Shown in pieces: positions 28,110 to 39,385 of a DNA stretch of 64,000 nucleotides. Numbering within the stretch: position 1 is the stretch's first letter; every line of letters begins with the position of its first letter. Origin of the DNA: Chamaelirium japonicum (taxonomy: Eukaryota > Streptophyta > Magnoliopsida > Liliales > Melanthiaceae); NCBI GenBank assembly GCA_947650365.1, contig OX393549.1, forward strand, positions 80,526,533 to 80,590,532. Reading direction: 5' to 3'. Position numbers and translations under genes: made by a program. The notes below the pieces were generated by a model that searched no databases, was not told where the DNA came from, and saw only the letters and a program-made list of their open reading frames with translations.

Positions 28110-28260
28110 AACTGCTAGCCATGGCGACTCTTTAGTCCATTTGGCTCGAGCGAAACAACATGATATTCAAGAAGAAAATGAGAACGAATAGCGACATTCG
28201 ATGACATAATTATTCAAATTGTGGACCAAAGATCTCGTCTTTCTGTTACTCCTTTTAACT
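28110..28260 (+). pseudogene. LINE ORF2 tail remnant
   Basis: A short degenerate translation, SIWLERNNMIFKKK preceded by a TAG where Trp is expected, matches the 'W-S-I-W-L-x-R-N' motif near the C-terminus of plant LINE ORF2 proteins. The flanks are unrecognisable. Confidence 0.45.
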
Positions 28261-28299
28261 TTCTGGTCGGGAGCCGCAAAGCCCCCACTCTTGAAGGAT

Positions 28300-29760
28300 T
28301 CTAAAAAAAAAATCAAATTGACCAGCACGATTAAGTTAGATTATTTTTATATTCCAAAATTAAAAATTAATTAAAAAATTAGAGAAAATTGGGATTTAAT
28401 GAGTGGCCTTGGAAGGTTGATAAGAAGTCGATCAGAACATGCTAGGTTTCTCTCCCATGCATATCCTACATGACATTTGTAGTTATCTAAAAGGGAGTAT
28501 AAATCTTCTCAATGTGCATCATAGCCGCACGATACTTAGCGAACCAAAAGTGAATCACACTCCATCCGACCACGTGCGGCTGTGATGGGCGCCAGCCCTA
28601 TCTACGGGGGCCCACCGACCGACCAGGAGATTTGAACTTCTATAAAGGACAATTCTAGAGAGCTACCACTAGGAGGCTGTTGTAGATGCTCTAAATTTAG
28701 TCGTACATGGCTCATTAGCTGGCCTGAAAAGGCTACTTTCCCGGCACCTTCTCGACTACCCCCCTCTCTCTCTCTCTCTACAGTAGTGGTTAAACCATGT
28801 GAGCTTTATATATATAAGCCAGAAAGATTACTATAAATGACCAACTCGACCTCATCTCACAGTGCTTATGTATGGGGATCATCGAGGTGGGATGGCCATG
28901 TTATGTTACATCAGAGCATTCAGGTGTGCACATCTGTCACTCAGGACCTTTCTCTCTTCCATCAATACAAAGGGATGAAGAGCCAGGGCCTCCCCCCCCC
29001 CCCCATCCCCTTCCTCTTCAAAGCCCTCATAAATGAGCTCACTGCTTCACTTCCCTCTTTCATGGCTTTCACCGTAACCAGTTCTCTCTCTCCCTCTCTA
29101 AGTTCTCTCTCTCTCTCTAAGTTGACATGTGCTTTGGCCCATGACATGCAGCACTCACTGCAGTGGCTGAGAAAAAAATCCGGGGAGCGAGAAACTCGCT
29201 CGTTTTCTCGTTAAAATCTATCTATGGCATCTTCATTCACCTCAGCGCCACACCCCAAACATGACCCACGCGTCAGAACCGCATTTATGACGCCAAACAT
29301 ATACGACCACACCTTATTAACTCCTGTCAGTAACGTTTTTTTTTCTCTAGATTTAAAATGTTTAATAAACAAAACAATATATTGAAAGGAAAAAATAAGG
29401 AATGTACTATGAAAACACTTCAAGAACTTGAAAATCATCCTACGTGCCAAAAAATAAAAAAGGAAAAAGTTTGACATAAGTCTTTTTTGAGAGATGATTT
29501 TTAGTTGCAGGACACGTTAATTTTAAAATGTTGCTCAAATCCCTCTCGACAAATATATACTCTTTCGAAGATGAATGTATTCTTTGTAAGATGAATATAT
29601 ACTTGTAGGGACCGTAGGTAATATAGCAAATTATAGTGTCCTGCAGTTAATATTGAAAATAGTTAAAGGACCTAGACCTAATTTGCAGGAAAAAAAACTT
29701 GAAAATCATTTTATCAGAAAAATAAACTTGAAAAATCAGACAGAGAAACAATCCTCCTCC
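28300..29760. other. Intergenic DNA with a possible promoter
   Basis: A TATA-like TATATATATAA at 28807-28817 is followed by a 125-codon open frame from 28837 that I do not recognise; its second half is Ser/Leu-rich because of CT repeats. A C run sits at 28991-29004. I see no domain, so I do not call a gene. Confidence 0.25.
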
Positions 29761-29771
29761 GTATTCTTAAC

Positions 29772-29911
<140 letters not shown>

Positions 29912-30051
29912 CTGTAACCAGCAGTACTTAATCCCGAATAACAAAAAGAGATGGAATTTGATTTAAAAAAAAATCTTGAAAGTGAACGAACACCCCAGAT
30001 CATTCGAAAGATAGGTAGTAACAGTGTAACAAAGACAGGAGCAAGCCTTAC

Positions 30052-30224
30052 CGTAGCGATCGAGATCGCCGAGGGGAGCAAATGCTGGTTGAGGGGAATG
30101 AAGCCTGGTCCGACATCATTACCCACCGCCGGCCCAATCTCAACGCAGTTCATATGTTTGGGTACATGACCTCGAGCCAGACAACGTTCCCACAACCTAA
30201 TCTTAACCCACTAGCAACCCTAAC

Positions 30225-30280
<56 letters not shown>

Positions 30281-30382
30281 GAGGAGGAGGAGGAAGAGAG
30301 AGTGAACGGGGAGAGGGAGGTTGGGGTTTTGAAGAGAGATGGGGAGGTGGGGGGACAGGGTCACTTATTGCTCATTTGGCTC
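30052..30382 (-). other. Possible 5' exon of a minus-strand gene, cut by the gap
   Basis: Read on the minus strand from the gap there is C-rich leader text, a CTCCTCC/(TC)n run and an agttagggttg block. A stretch follows with an open frame that reaches TCGCTACG|GTAAGGC, a strong donor at 30050-30051. This looks like the first exon of a plant gene whose upstream part lies in the N gap. The encoded text is not recognised. Confidence 0.3.
30226..30277. repeat. (GA)n microsatellite
   Basis: About 26 GA units followed by GGA triplets (30276-30292). Confidence 0.95.
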
Positions 30383-30882
30383 NNNNNNNNNNNNNNNNNN
30401 NNNNNNNNNNNNNNNNNNNNNNNNNNNNNNNNNNNNNNNNNNNNNNNNNNNNNNNNNNNNNNNNNNNNNNNNNNNNNNNNNNNNNNNNNNNNNNNNNNNN
30501 NNNNNNNNNNNNNNNNNNNNNNNNNNNNNNNNNNNNNNNNNNNNNNNNNNNNNNNNNNNNNNNNNNNNNNNNNNNNNNNNNNNNNNNNNNNNNNNNNNNN
30601 NNNNNNNNNNNNNNNNNNNNNNNNNNNNNNNNNNNNNNNNNNNNNNNNNNNNNNNNNNNNNNNNNNNNNNNNNNNNNNNNNNNNNNNNNNNNNNNNNNNN
30701 NNNNNNNNNNNNNNNNNNNNNNNNNNNNNNNNNNNNNNNNNNNNNNNNNNNNNNNNNNNNNNNNNNNNNNNNNNNNNNNNNNNNNNNNNNNNNNNNNNNN
30801 NNNNNNNNNNNNNNNNNNNNNNNNNNNNNNNNNNNNNNNNNNNNNNNNNNNNNNNNNNNNNNNNNNNNNNNNNNNNNNNNNN
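30383..30882. other. Assembly gap (500 N)
   Basis: Exactly 500 N, a placeholder length; the real distance is unknown. Confidence 1.
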
Positions 30883-31045
30883 CACTAGATCGCGTGTTAA
30901 CCACGTGAATGGGCCGGATGAGATGGCAGCTATTGATAGGTCATAATTGTGGGGTCCATATTAATAAATGGCTGGATAAAGTTGTTTTTATATGTCTACA
31001 TGTGGTGGTTTTTTTTTTTCCCTCGATACAACAAGTCCTACGGAT

Positions 31046-31365
31046 ACGGATGACAACGATACGATTTAAAATCGAAAACCATAGTAAATCACATCGTATA
31101 ATACAATTTTGGTTTGTCAAACTATAAAACTGTCATAGTGCGGTATGGTTTCGGTGTATTGGTGTGGTTTTTGGTTTTGACCAAAATCGTATAAAACTGT
31201 ACCGTTTAGGTTTTTTTTTTTGACGGGTGTACCGTTTAGGTTATTCTAGTGATAAACCGTGGTGCACCACATGGTGAGTTTCAGTTTTACATAATGGTAC
31301 ACCGTCGCTGTGCGGTTTCGGTTTTGTCCAGAATCGTATCGAAACCACAAAGTTGCCATCCCTAG
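31046..31365. mobile_element. MITE-like element with GGATGGCAA-type ends
   Basis: The left end GGATGACAACGATACG and the right end GTTGCCATCCC are inverted. The interior is full of 'cggtatggtttcgg' and 'aaaatcgtat' words in both orientations. Typical of small hAT-derived elements; borders approximate. Confidence 0.45.
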
Positions 31366-31366
31366 C

Positions 31367-31666
31367 TACAACCTCAGTTTAAGAGGAGGTTAGTAGGGAT
31401 GGCAATGAGTCGGATTCGGGTTTTAAATTCTTATTGTAAACGCGACGACTCCGCACGGAACTATTTAAAAATCATAAAATTAAATTCTTAAATCCAGAAG
31501 TTAAAGGACAAAATCGAATCACAACCGTTACGTTTGTTACGTACACCTAGCTAGCCCCTATATGTGAATCGCACTTAGCTAGGATTTACTAGCCGGCATG
31601 TAAAAAATAAAACCCTCGGCTATCATTCGGTTGTGGTTCTACCCTTTTTCTTAAACTGAGGTTGTA
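31367..31666. mobile_element. MITE-like element, 300 bp
   Basis: Inverted ends TACAACCTCAGTTTAAG and CTTAAACTGAGGTTGTAA, a 17-bp perfect TIR. No coding; no clear TSD. Confidence 0.6.
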
Positions 31667-31879
31667 ACCTTGGAACCCGCACTCCTTCCAGTGATGGTAT
31701 AGTTTTTTGGGATACTTAGGTCAAAAGTACGTTCTTTTTTGGAGATTCTTTTGAGCTACGATAACCATATCATTTAAGCTCCAACTCCTCCCAAAAAGAC
31801 ACGGTTTAACCACCTGACCGACCTTCATTTTAACTTTTCAATTCAATACAAATGACAAAAATACTTTTCCTTCACTATA

Positions 31880-32865
31880 GTACAATACCAATTCGATCGA
31901 TTGGGACTAGGGAGTATCAATTCGACCTCTACAGTGATTTGGAGTACCAATTCGGTTGCTACAATGATTTTCACTATAGCAATCAATAGTAAAATAATTT
32001 GCAGCTGAATTGTTATTGCTACAGTGAGATCACTGTAGCAATTTGGAGTATCAATTCGAGCAGCAAAGCAATAATTTGGTTGCTATATTGATTTCACTAT
32101 AGCTACATTAAATTCACCAACCCCCCTGAATTGATACTCTGGTAGTGAAATCATTGTGTAGTGACTGTACAACACTATTGTCGAATTGTTACACACACTC
32201 ATTGAATTGACAATCCACGGATAAAATCAAGAAAATAAATAAATAAATAAAGAGGGAGTTGGCGATAGTCCTTTATAGAGATGCTTTTAAACTCCAGCCT
32301 CGATAATAGTTTCGTTTGAGCTAAGGCCCACCTCGAAAATACACTTATACATTAAACCCCTATTAATCTGTTCAACCCATATCAAATAACTAAAATACCT
32401 CCAAAATTGTACTCTAATAGACCCAATTTATACTCCAGATTTGTGGCATAACGATTTCAATTTGGGAGTATAAATTGGGTCTATATGGAATATAAATTCG
32501 GTTGCTACAGTGAAATCAATGTAGCAGCTACAATGATTTCTTTGTAGCAACCACTACACCAATTTGAGGATAAACTGCATAAATAAATAAAGGGTAAAGT
32601 TTGTCTTTTAATAAACGACAGTCAATTCATATTTTTTAGTGGTAAAAAACGATGGACATTGAAAAACGACAGACTGAAAAATGACATACTGAAAAACGAC
32701 GGTCATTGTCCATCCTTTTTCAACAGTATTGGTGTAGTGAACCAAATTGCTACAGTGATTTTCGTGTAGCAACCGAATTTATAAATTCATGTTTATATAA
32801 AGTATAAATTCATGTTTACATAAAGTATAAATTTGGTTGTCATAGTGAAATCACTGTAGCCTCAA
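31880..32865. repeat. Cluster of small palindromes (GCTACAGTGA...TCACTGTAGC)
   Basis: At least six imperfect copies of a 22-28-bp palindrome, for example near 31956, 32015, 32077, 32500, 32744 and 32832, separated by text containing 'ggagtatcaattcg'. The cluster ends exactly where the gypsy-1 RT coding begins (32866), so this sequence truncates or was inserted into gypsy-1. Confidence 0.65.
32552..32739. mobile_element. CACTA-type MITE, 188 bp
   Basis: Terminal inverted repeats CACTACACCAAT and ATTGGTGTAGTG with a perfect 3-bp AAC target duplication (32549-32551, 32740-32742). The interior has short 'gaaaaacgac' repeats. Non-coding. Confidence 0.85.
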
Positions 32866-33591
32866 TCCCTCTTTGCGTGATGAGGAATCCGAGGAACTTT
32901 CCGGATTTCACACCGAAGGCGCACTTTGTAGGGTTGAGCTTTATCCGGTAATTCCGCAGGACGTTGAATATTTCCTCCAGGTCCTTGAGGTGATCTTCTC
33001 TTCTTTGGCTTTTGGTGAGCAGGTCGTCTATGTAGACTTCCACATTCCGACCAATTTGCTTCTCAAACATCTTTGTGACGAGTCATTGATATGTTAAGCC
33101 AGCATTCTTGAAGCCGAAAGGCATCACATTGTAGCAATAGAGCTCACGATCCACCACATCACATTTTCTCCTGATTGTCCTTGTGTAGTGGAATTTGATT
33201 GTATCCATAGTACCTATCTACAAAGGACAGTAGCTCATGCCCTGCTGTGGAATCGACAAGTTGATCGATCCTTGGTAATGGGAAGGGATCTTTCGGGTAG
33301 GCCTTATTGAGATTAGTAAAGTCAATGCAGACCCTGATCTTTACCATTCTTCTTTGGCACAACGACGACATTGGAGATCCAAGTTGGGTACTTGACTTCT
33401 TGAATGAAGTTGTCCTGAAGGAGCTTGGCCACTTCTTCTCGGACTGCAACAGCGACGACTCCTACTTTGACATTTAGCCGGTGCAAGCGACCTCAGGGTT
33501 GATGCCCGGCATATCTTCAAAGCTCTAAGCAAATATGTCAATGTTGGCTTGGAGAAAGGTAGTCATCTGCTCTGCCTCTTCCTTAGACAAG
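32866..33591 (-). pseudogene. pol: gypsy-1 reverse transcriptase fragment
   Basis: Minus-strand RT pieces: MPGINPEVAC ahead of the RT; VKIRVCIDFTNLNKAYPKDP and LLSFVDRYYGYNQIPLHK (33159-33449); then VEVYIDDLLTKS with the YIDD active site, and FGVKSGKFLGFLITQRGIEA (32866-33070). There are frameshifts between pieces and a TAG (33525-33527) in place of the conserved Trp before the MPG motif. The RT ends mid-domain. Confidence 0.88.
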
Positions 33592-33614
33592 TTACACTAC
33601 AAAAAAGACATATT

Positions 33615-33995
33615 TTGCCGACGGAATATTTTATTTCTGTCGGTAATAATATACTTATTACCGACGGTAATAGAAATTTCCGTCGGCAAAAACACTACAA
33701 ATTTTTAAATATTTTTTTCGTTTTAATTACCGACACTATAACAATTTTCGTCGGCATAATATATTTACCGACGGAAATTATTAAATCCGTCGGTAAAATA
33801 GTAAATATTACCGACGGTTTTAAATTTAGCTGTCGGTATTATAAAGAATGATATATAATAATATTTGATATACATTTTACCGACGGATATATAATTTCCG
33901 TCGGTATTAAATGAATTTTTACCGACGGCTATATAATTCCGTCGGTATTAAATGAATATTTACCGACGGAAATATAAGATTCGTCGGTAAAATAC
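33615..33995. repeat. Left subterminal CCGACGG repeats of the CACTA
   Basis: More than ten TACCGACGG / CCGTCGGTA motifs, mostly in head-to-head pairs 12-16 bases apart, so each pair can form a small hairpin. The right counterpart is at 38985-39385. Confidence 0.9.
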
Positions 33996-33999
33996 CTGC

Positions 34000-34380
34000 G
34001 ATTAATACCTGATCATCCCTCTTTTCTCTGTTATTTCGAACCGTTGCCCTCGCGATCCCCTCCCCTCCAATGCTCTCCCGATCCCTTGCAATGCGACCTC
34101 CCCTCCCCTCCCCTCCGGCCGGCCACTCTTGCCCTCCCCTCCCCTCCCGGGCACCTCCGGCCTCCCCTCCCTTCCAGCCTCCCCCCTCCCGCGCACCTCC
34201 AACACCAGCTCCTCCTCCTCTTCCGGCGATTCCTCCTCCTTCTCCTCCTCCTCCTCCTCCTCCTCCGGCGACTCCTCCTCCTCCTCCTCCTCCGGCGACT
34301 CCTCCTCCTCCTCCTCTGGTGAGTTCCCCTCCTCTTCTCCTCCTCCTCCCTCTTTAAATTTGTTCCTATTCAAACCCTAA
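34000..34380 (+). other. C-rich exon-like segment in the CACTA
   Basis: Pyrimidine-rich text (CCCCTCC and CTCCTC repeats, several TCCGGCGA units) leading to CTCTG|GTGAGTTCC near 34318, a plausible splice donor. It resembles the leader exon of a plant gene and may be the first exon of the transposon transcript. Long frames here are repeat-driven (Pro/Ser or Glu), so no protein is called. Confidence 0.4.
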
Positions 34381-34635
34381 AGTTTGAAATGTTAGCACAA
34401 TGCCTCTTTTGTCAACTATTTTGTTCCAAATTGTACCCTAAAGTTTAAAATTCTAGCACAATACTCATTTTGTCAACTACTTAATTTTTGATTTGATCAA
34501 TATATTTAGGGTTGATTTTCGGATGGATCGGATTGGAATAGAGGTGTTTTGAAAGTTGCCAAATTTTTTTGAAATCCCAAATGTTATTATGATTCTGATT
34601 CCCAACTATTTTGAAATCCCAAATTTTTTTGTTAG

Positions 34636-35075
34636 GTTTAGGGTTTAGGATTAGGGTTGGATTTAGTGTTTAGGTTTAGGTTAGGTTTAGGTTTAGGTTT
34701 AGGTTAGGTTTAGGTTAGGTTTAGGTTTAGGTTTAGGGTTTAGTGTTTAGGTTTAGGTTAGGGTTTAGGTTTAGACTTTGGAATTAGGGTTAGGGTTATG
34801 TTTATTGTTTAGGTTTAGGTTTAGGTTATAGAATTAGGGTTAGACTTTGGTTTAGGGTTTATGTTAGTGTTTAGATTACATATAGGGTAAGGATTAGGAT
34901 TAGGGTTTATATTAGGATTAGGGTTAGGTTTAGGTTAGGATTAGGGTTTAGATTAGGGTTAGGGTTAGGTTTATATTAGGATTAGGGTTTAGATTAGTGT
35001 TAGGGTTAGGTTTAGATTAGGGTTAGGGTTTAGGTTAGGATTAGGGTTAGGTTTCGGGTTTAGGTTAGGGGTAGG
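34636..35075. repeat. Interstitial telomere-like repeats (TTTAGGG variants)
   Basis: About 440 bp of GGTTTAGG, GGGTTTAGG and ATTAGGG words, a degenerate form of the Arabidopsis-type telomere repeat, inside the transposon. The heterogeneity shows that it is not a functional telomere end. Confidence 0.85.
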
Positions 35076-35234
35076 TGAATATTCGAAGATTTAGGTTTAA
35101 ATTTACCTCGAAATCATAATTCTCTATATGTTATAGTTTATTAAAATTTTGATCACAAAAAAATATACGTTGGTGTCAACTTACAAAGGATTATATATTT
35201 ACATCTTTATTATTCTTTCTCATACACACAGCCG

Positions 35235-35310
35235 CATATGGACAGAGTGAGTGTGGTGGGCACCAGCGGTGACGTGGCTTGGCGGCTCAGGTTAAGCACC
35301 CGTAATGTGA
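35235..35310 (+). other. Possible small exon of the CACTA transcript
   Basis: A short GC-rich stretch between acacacag| (acceptor-like, about 35230) and GGCTCAG|GTTAAG (donor-like, about 35290) stands out from AT-rich flanks. It would be an internal exon following the telomere-like 'intron'. Weak evidence. Confidence 0.3.
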
Positions 35311-35426
35311 ATCTCTTAATTAGAAGAGCATGGATTGAGATGGAACTGAATCGTATGTGTTTTCAAAAGAAAAAATTTTAAAATAGCATTTATAATTTTA
35401 CAAATACATAGATTTGATGATATCGA

Positions 35427-35651
35427 TTGTGCATTTTAGAAAGAGAGATTCATAGTTTCTTAGAACGTCAGATTGAAGAGCGAAACATGATACGAGATGC
35501 GGCAGTTTGGAGAGAGCATCAGGCTGTACAACGTTATCGGTTACGGTTACAGAGGAGGCAGCGACGACAGGAGGAGTGTCGACGACGACAGGAGGCTTGG
35601 CGACGACGACAGGAGGAGTGGTGCCGGCGACAGGAGGAGTGGCGACGATGA
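35427..35651 (+). CDS. Charged-repeat ORF of the CACTA (TNPA-like coiled-coil segment)
   Basis: 75 codons. The start is helical and charged (LERQIEERNMIRDAAVW), then repeats of RRRQEEW / RRRQEAW from a 21-bp DNA repeat that continues, in changed frame, to about 35710. Such Arg/Gln/Glu coiled-coil tails occur in the second, DNA-binding protein of plant CACTA elements, but the DNA-binding part is not visible. It is probably an exon, entered through an acceptor upstream, and not a complete protein. The opposite strand has Thr/Pro/Val repeats that are shadows of the same repeat. Confidence 0.4.
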   Translation: MCILEREIHSFLERQIEERNMIRDAAVWREHQAVQRYRLRLQRRQRRQEECRRRQEAWRRRQEEWCRRQEEWRR

Positions 35652-35929
35652 CATGAGGAGTGGCGCCGGTGACAGGAGGAGTGGCGCCGGCGACAGGAGG
35701 AGTGGCGACGATGACATCTGCAGGTGTTGAGGCTGCAGAGAGCACGTTTTGGCGATGAGGATCGCACCCCCCAAAAACCCCTGCAGATCCTATCTCTCTT
35801 TATGACTGGTGTTTGCTGTTGTTTCAGATCAGGTATTTTTTCCAGACCTCATTAGACCACTGCATCTCTCTCTCTCTCTCTTTCTCTTATCTGCTTAGTG
35901 TGATATCATCATTCTTATTTTATATACTA

Positions 35930-38565
35930 ATGCATTCGGAGGGTAAATTCTTAAAATATCTAATTAAAACTTGCTCTTTGAACAAAAAATGAGACAAACT
36001 ATCGGATATAGTACTGATGTGGGGTCATCGCTCGGTGCCTCAGCCGTCACATCCCCAATGTCCGCGCGTGTGCCGAGTTCTATGTTCAAGTAGCACTTTC
36101 CATACAAAACTAGGTTGCTCGTAAGTCCAAAATACAGAAAAATTCCAAGTACAAATTATCGGATGCCGATCCGATGACGATCCGATCGAATCCAAATCTA
36201 TTTCAAATCCGAAACACGCTAACTTATGATTTTTCAATGCTTTTACTCTAAATCGATCAATCGGAGTGTAAATTGTTAAAATATCCAATTAGAACTCGCT
36301 CGCAAGTCCGAAATACAAAATAATTCTAAGTACGAATTATCGGATGCCGATCCGATGATGATCCGATCAAATCCAAACATATTTCAAATCCGAAACACGC
36401 TAACTTATGATTTTTCAATGCTTAGACTCTAAATCGGTCAATCGGAGCGTAAATTGTTAAAATATCCAATTAGAACTCGATCACAAGTCTGAAATATGAA
36501 AAAATTACAAGTGCAAATTATCGGATACCGATCCGATGATGATCCGATCGAATCCAAACCTATTTCAAATCCGAGACACGCTAACTTATGATTTTTCAAT
36601 ACTTAGACTCTAAATGGGTCAATCATAGCGTAAATTCTTAAAATATCCAATTAAAACTCGCTCAGATGGCCGAAATATGAAATAATTCCAAATACGAATT
36701 ATCGGATGCCGATCCAATGACGATCCGATCGAATCCAAACCTATTTCAAACCCGAAACACGATAACTTATGATTTTTCAATGCTTAGACTCTAAATTGGT
36801 CAATCGGAGCGTAAATTGTTAAAATATCCAATTAGAACTCGCTCGCAAGTCTAAAATATAGAAAAATTTCAAGTACGAATTATCGGATGCCGATCCGATC
36901 GAATCCAAACCTATTTCAAATCTGAAACACCCTAACTTATCATTTTTCAATGCTTAGACTCTAAATGGGTCAATCGGAGCGTAAATTGTTTAAATATCCA
37001 ATTAGAACTCGCTCGCAAGTTCAAAATACGAAATAATTCCAAGTATGAATTATCGGATGCCGATCCAATGATGATCCGATCGAATCCAAACCTATTTCAA
37101 ATCTGAAACACGTTAACTTATGATTTTTCAACACTTAGACTCTAAATTGGTCAATCGGAGCGTAAATTATTAAAATATCCAATTAGAACTCGCTCGCACG
37201 TCCGAAATACAGAAAAATTCCAAGTACGAATTATCGAATGTCGATCCGATGACGATCCGATCGAATCCAAACCCATTTCAAATTTGAAACACGCTAACTT
37301 ATGATTTTTCAATGCTTAGACTCTAAATGGGTCAATTGGAGCGTAAATTGTTTAAATATCCAATTAGAACTCGCTCGCAAGTCCGAAATACAAAATAATT
37401 CCAAGTATGAATTATCGGATGCCGATTCATGCCGATCCGATGCCCCGATCCGATCAAATCCAAACCTATTTCAAATCCAAAACACGCTAACTTATGATTT
37501 TTCGATGCTTAGACTCTAAATGGGTCAATCGAAGCGTAAATTATTAAAATATCCAATTAGAACTTACTTGCAAGTCCGAAATACGAAATAATTCTAAGTA
37601 CGAATTATCGGATGCCGATCCGATGATGATCCGATCGAATTCAAACCAATTTCAAATCTGAAACACGCTAATTTGTGATTTTTCAATGCTTAGACTCTCA
37701 ATTGGTCAATCGGAGGGTAAATTGTTAAAATATCCAATTAGAACTTACTTTCAAGTCTGAAATACGATAAAATTCCAAGTACGAATTAACGGATGCCAAT
37801 CCGATCGAATCCAAACTAATTTCAAATTCGAAACACGCTAACTTGTGATTTCGCAATACTTAGACTCTCAATTGGTCAATCGGAGGGTAAATTATTAAAA
37901 TATTCAATTAGAAGTTGCTCGCAAATTTGAAATACGATAAAATTCCAAGTATGAACTATCGGATGCCGATCCGATGACGATCCGATCGAATCTAAACCAA
38001 TTTCATATCTGAAACACGCTAACTTGTGATTTTTCAAAGCTTTGGCTCTCAATTGATCAATCGGAGGGTAAATTATTAAAATATCCAATTAGAACTTACT
38101 TGCAAGTTCGAAATACGATAAAATTCCAAGTACGAATTATCGGATGCCGATTCGATCGAATCCAAACCAAATCCGAAACACGCTAACTTGTGATTTTTCA
38201 ATACTTAGACTCTCAATTGGTCAATCGGAGGGTAAATTGTTAAAATATCCACTTAGAACTTGCTCGCAAATTTGAAATACGATAAAATTCCAAGTATGAA
38301 TTATCGGATGCCGATCCGATCGAATCTAAACCAATTTCATATCCGAAACATGCTAACTTGTGATTTATCAACGCTTAGACTCTCAATTGATCAATCGGAG
38401 GGTAAATTATTAAAATAGCCAATTAGAACTTGCTTGCAAGTTCGAAATACGATAAAATTCAAAGTACGAATTATCGGATGCCGATCTGATCGAATCCAAA
38501 CCAATTTCAAATCCGAAACACACTAACTTATGTTTTTTCAATGCTTAGACTCTCAATTATAGATA
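35930..38565. repeat. Tandem array of ~180-bp satellite-like units in the CACTA
   Basis: About 14 units with period 165-195 bp, best marked by GTAAATTGTTAAAATATCC at about 36268, 36450, 36629, 36810, 36980 and onward. Each unit also holds ATTATCGGATGCCGATCCGAT and AACACGCTAACTTATGA. Units differ by point changes and short gaps (for example loss of the GATGATGATCC part), and two sub-types (...GAGCG... and ...GAGGG...) occupy the left and right halves. A first degenerate unit at 35930 is interrupted by unrelated sequence up to about 36115. Confidence 0.95.
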
Positions 38566-38603
38566 TAAACTATTTTTTTTAACAAATACATGTTAATTGC
38601 AGG

Positions 38604-38725
38604 ATGTGCAGCTAGCGTCAGGGGATGAGAGCACCAACGTTGCCGAGCGGTATGGGATGGTTGAGCTAGGGCACGCAACTTCTCTCAGTTTTGGATTATG
38701 TAAAAATAATTTTGTAATAAATATG
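38604..38725 (+). other. Possible last exon and poly-A signal of the CACTA transcript
   Basis: TTGCAG|GATGTGCAG at about 38603 looks like an acceptor after the satellite-bearing 'intron'. An open stretch (VQLASGDESTNVAERYGMVE) leads to AT-rich sequence with AATAAA near 38717. It fits the terminal exon of a TNPA-like transcript. Confidence 0.35.
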
Positions 38726-38984
38726 TGGCAATTTTTTGGTCTTGTCTATAATTGTCTGGTATTGTGATAATATTTGGTAATTTGTGGTAATATTTGATAA
38801 TTTGCGGTAATATTTGATGAATTACGGTAATATTTGATAAATTGCGGTAATATTTGATAAATTGTGGTAATAGTTGATTTAGTCAATTATGGTAATATTT
38901 GAATATATTATAGTATTGTTGTAAATCACAGGAATTAAAAAATATTATTTAAGTAATTTTTTTAAAAAAAATCATGTATTTTTG

Positions 38985-39385
38985 CCGACGGAATTTATAA
39001 CTTTCGTCGGCAATAAGCTATTTTATTTTTTTAAATAATTTGTATATTGCCGACGGAATTTATAACATCCGTCGGTAATAACCTTATATATTGCCGACGC
39101 ACATGAATATTCCGTCGGCAATAAGCTTATATATTGCCGACAGATACTAATATTCCGTCGGCAAAACTCTTTTATATTAATAATTAAATATTCGTATATT
39201 ACCGACGGATACAAAATATCCGTCGGTATTAATAATTAATACCGACGGATTTTCTCTGTCCGTCGTAAATTTTTCCCGACGCCTTTTTTCCCGACAGACT
39301 GGCGACGGAAATGAATTCCGTCGCTATAAATTTTTACCGACGGAAAATGAATTTTACCGACGGATATTTGCCGTCGGTAAAAACT
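38985..39385. repeat. Right subterminal CCGACGG repeats of the CACTA
   Basis: Mirror of the left subterminal block: GCCGACGGAATTTATAACTTT-type units paired with CCGTCGGC at 10-20 base spacing, about 14 motifs. Confidence 0.9.

Noticed and set aside
28837..29214. 125-codon open frame after a TATA-like box
   Set aside because: No recognised domain, half of it formed by CT repeats; recorded only as a possible promoter region.
30082..30946. Long frames crossing 30383-30882
   Set aside because: They run through the N gap and are meaningless.
34002..34373. Glu-rich or Pro-rich frames of about 95-123 codons
   Set aside because: They come from CTCCTC repeats, with all frames open at once; no protein domain.
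34636..35075. Chromosome end
   Set aside because: The TTTAGGG-like repeats are degenerate, short, and enclosed by transposon sequence.
35398..35745. Minus-strand Thr/Pro/Val repeat protein of 115 codons
   Set aside because: Antisense shadow of the 21-bp repeat that encodes RRRQEEW on the plus strand.
35930..38565. CRISPR-like array
   Set aside because: Units are about 180 bp with no distinct repeat/spacer split, in plant DNA inside a transposon; it is a satellite-like tandem repeat.
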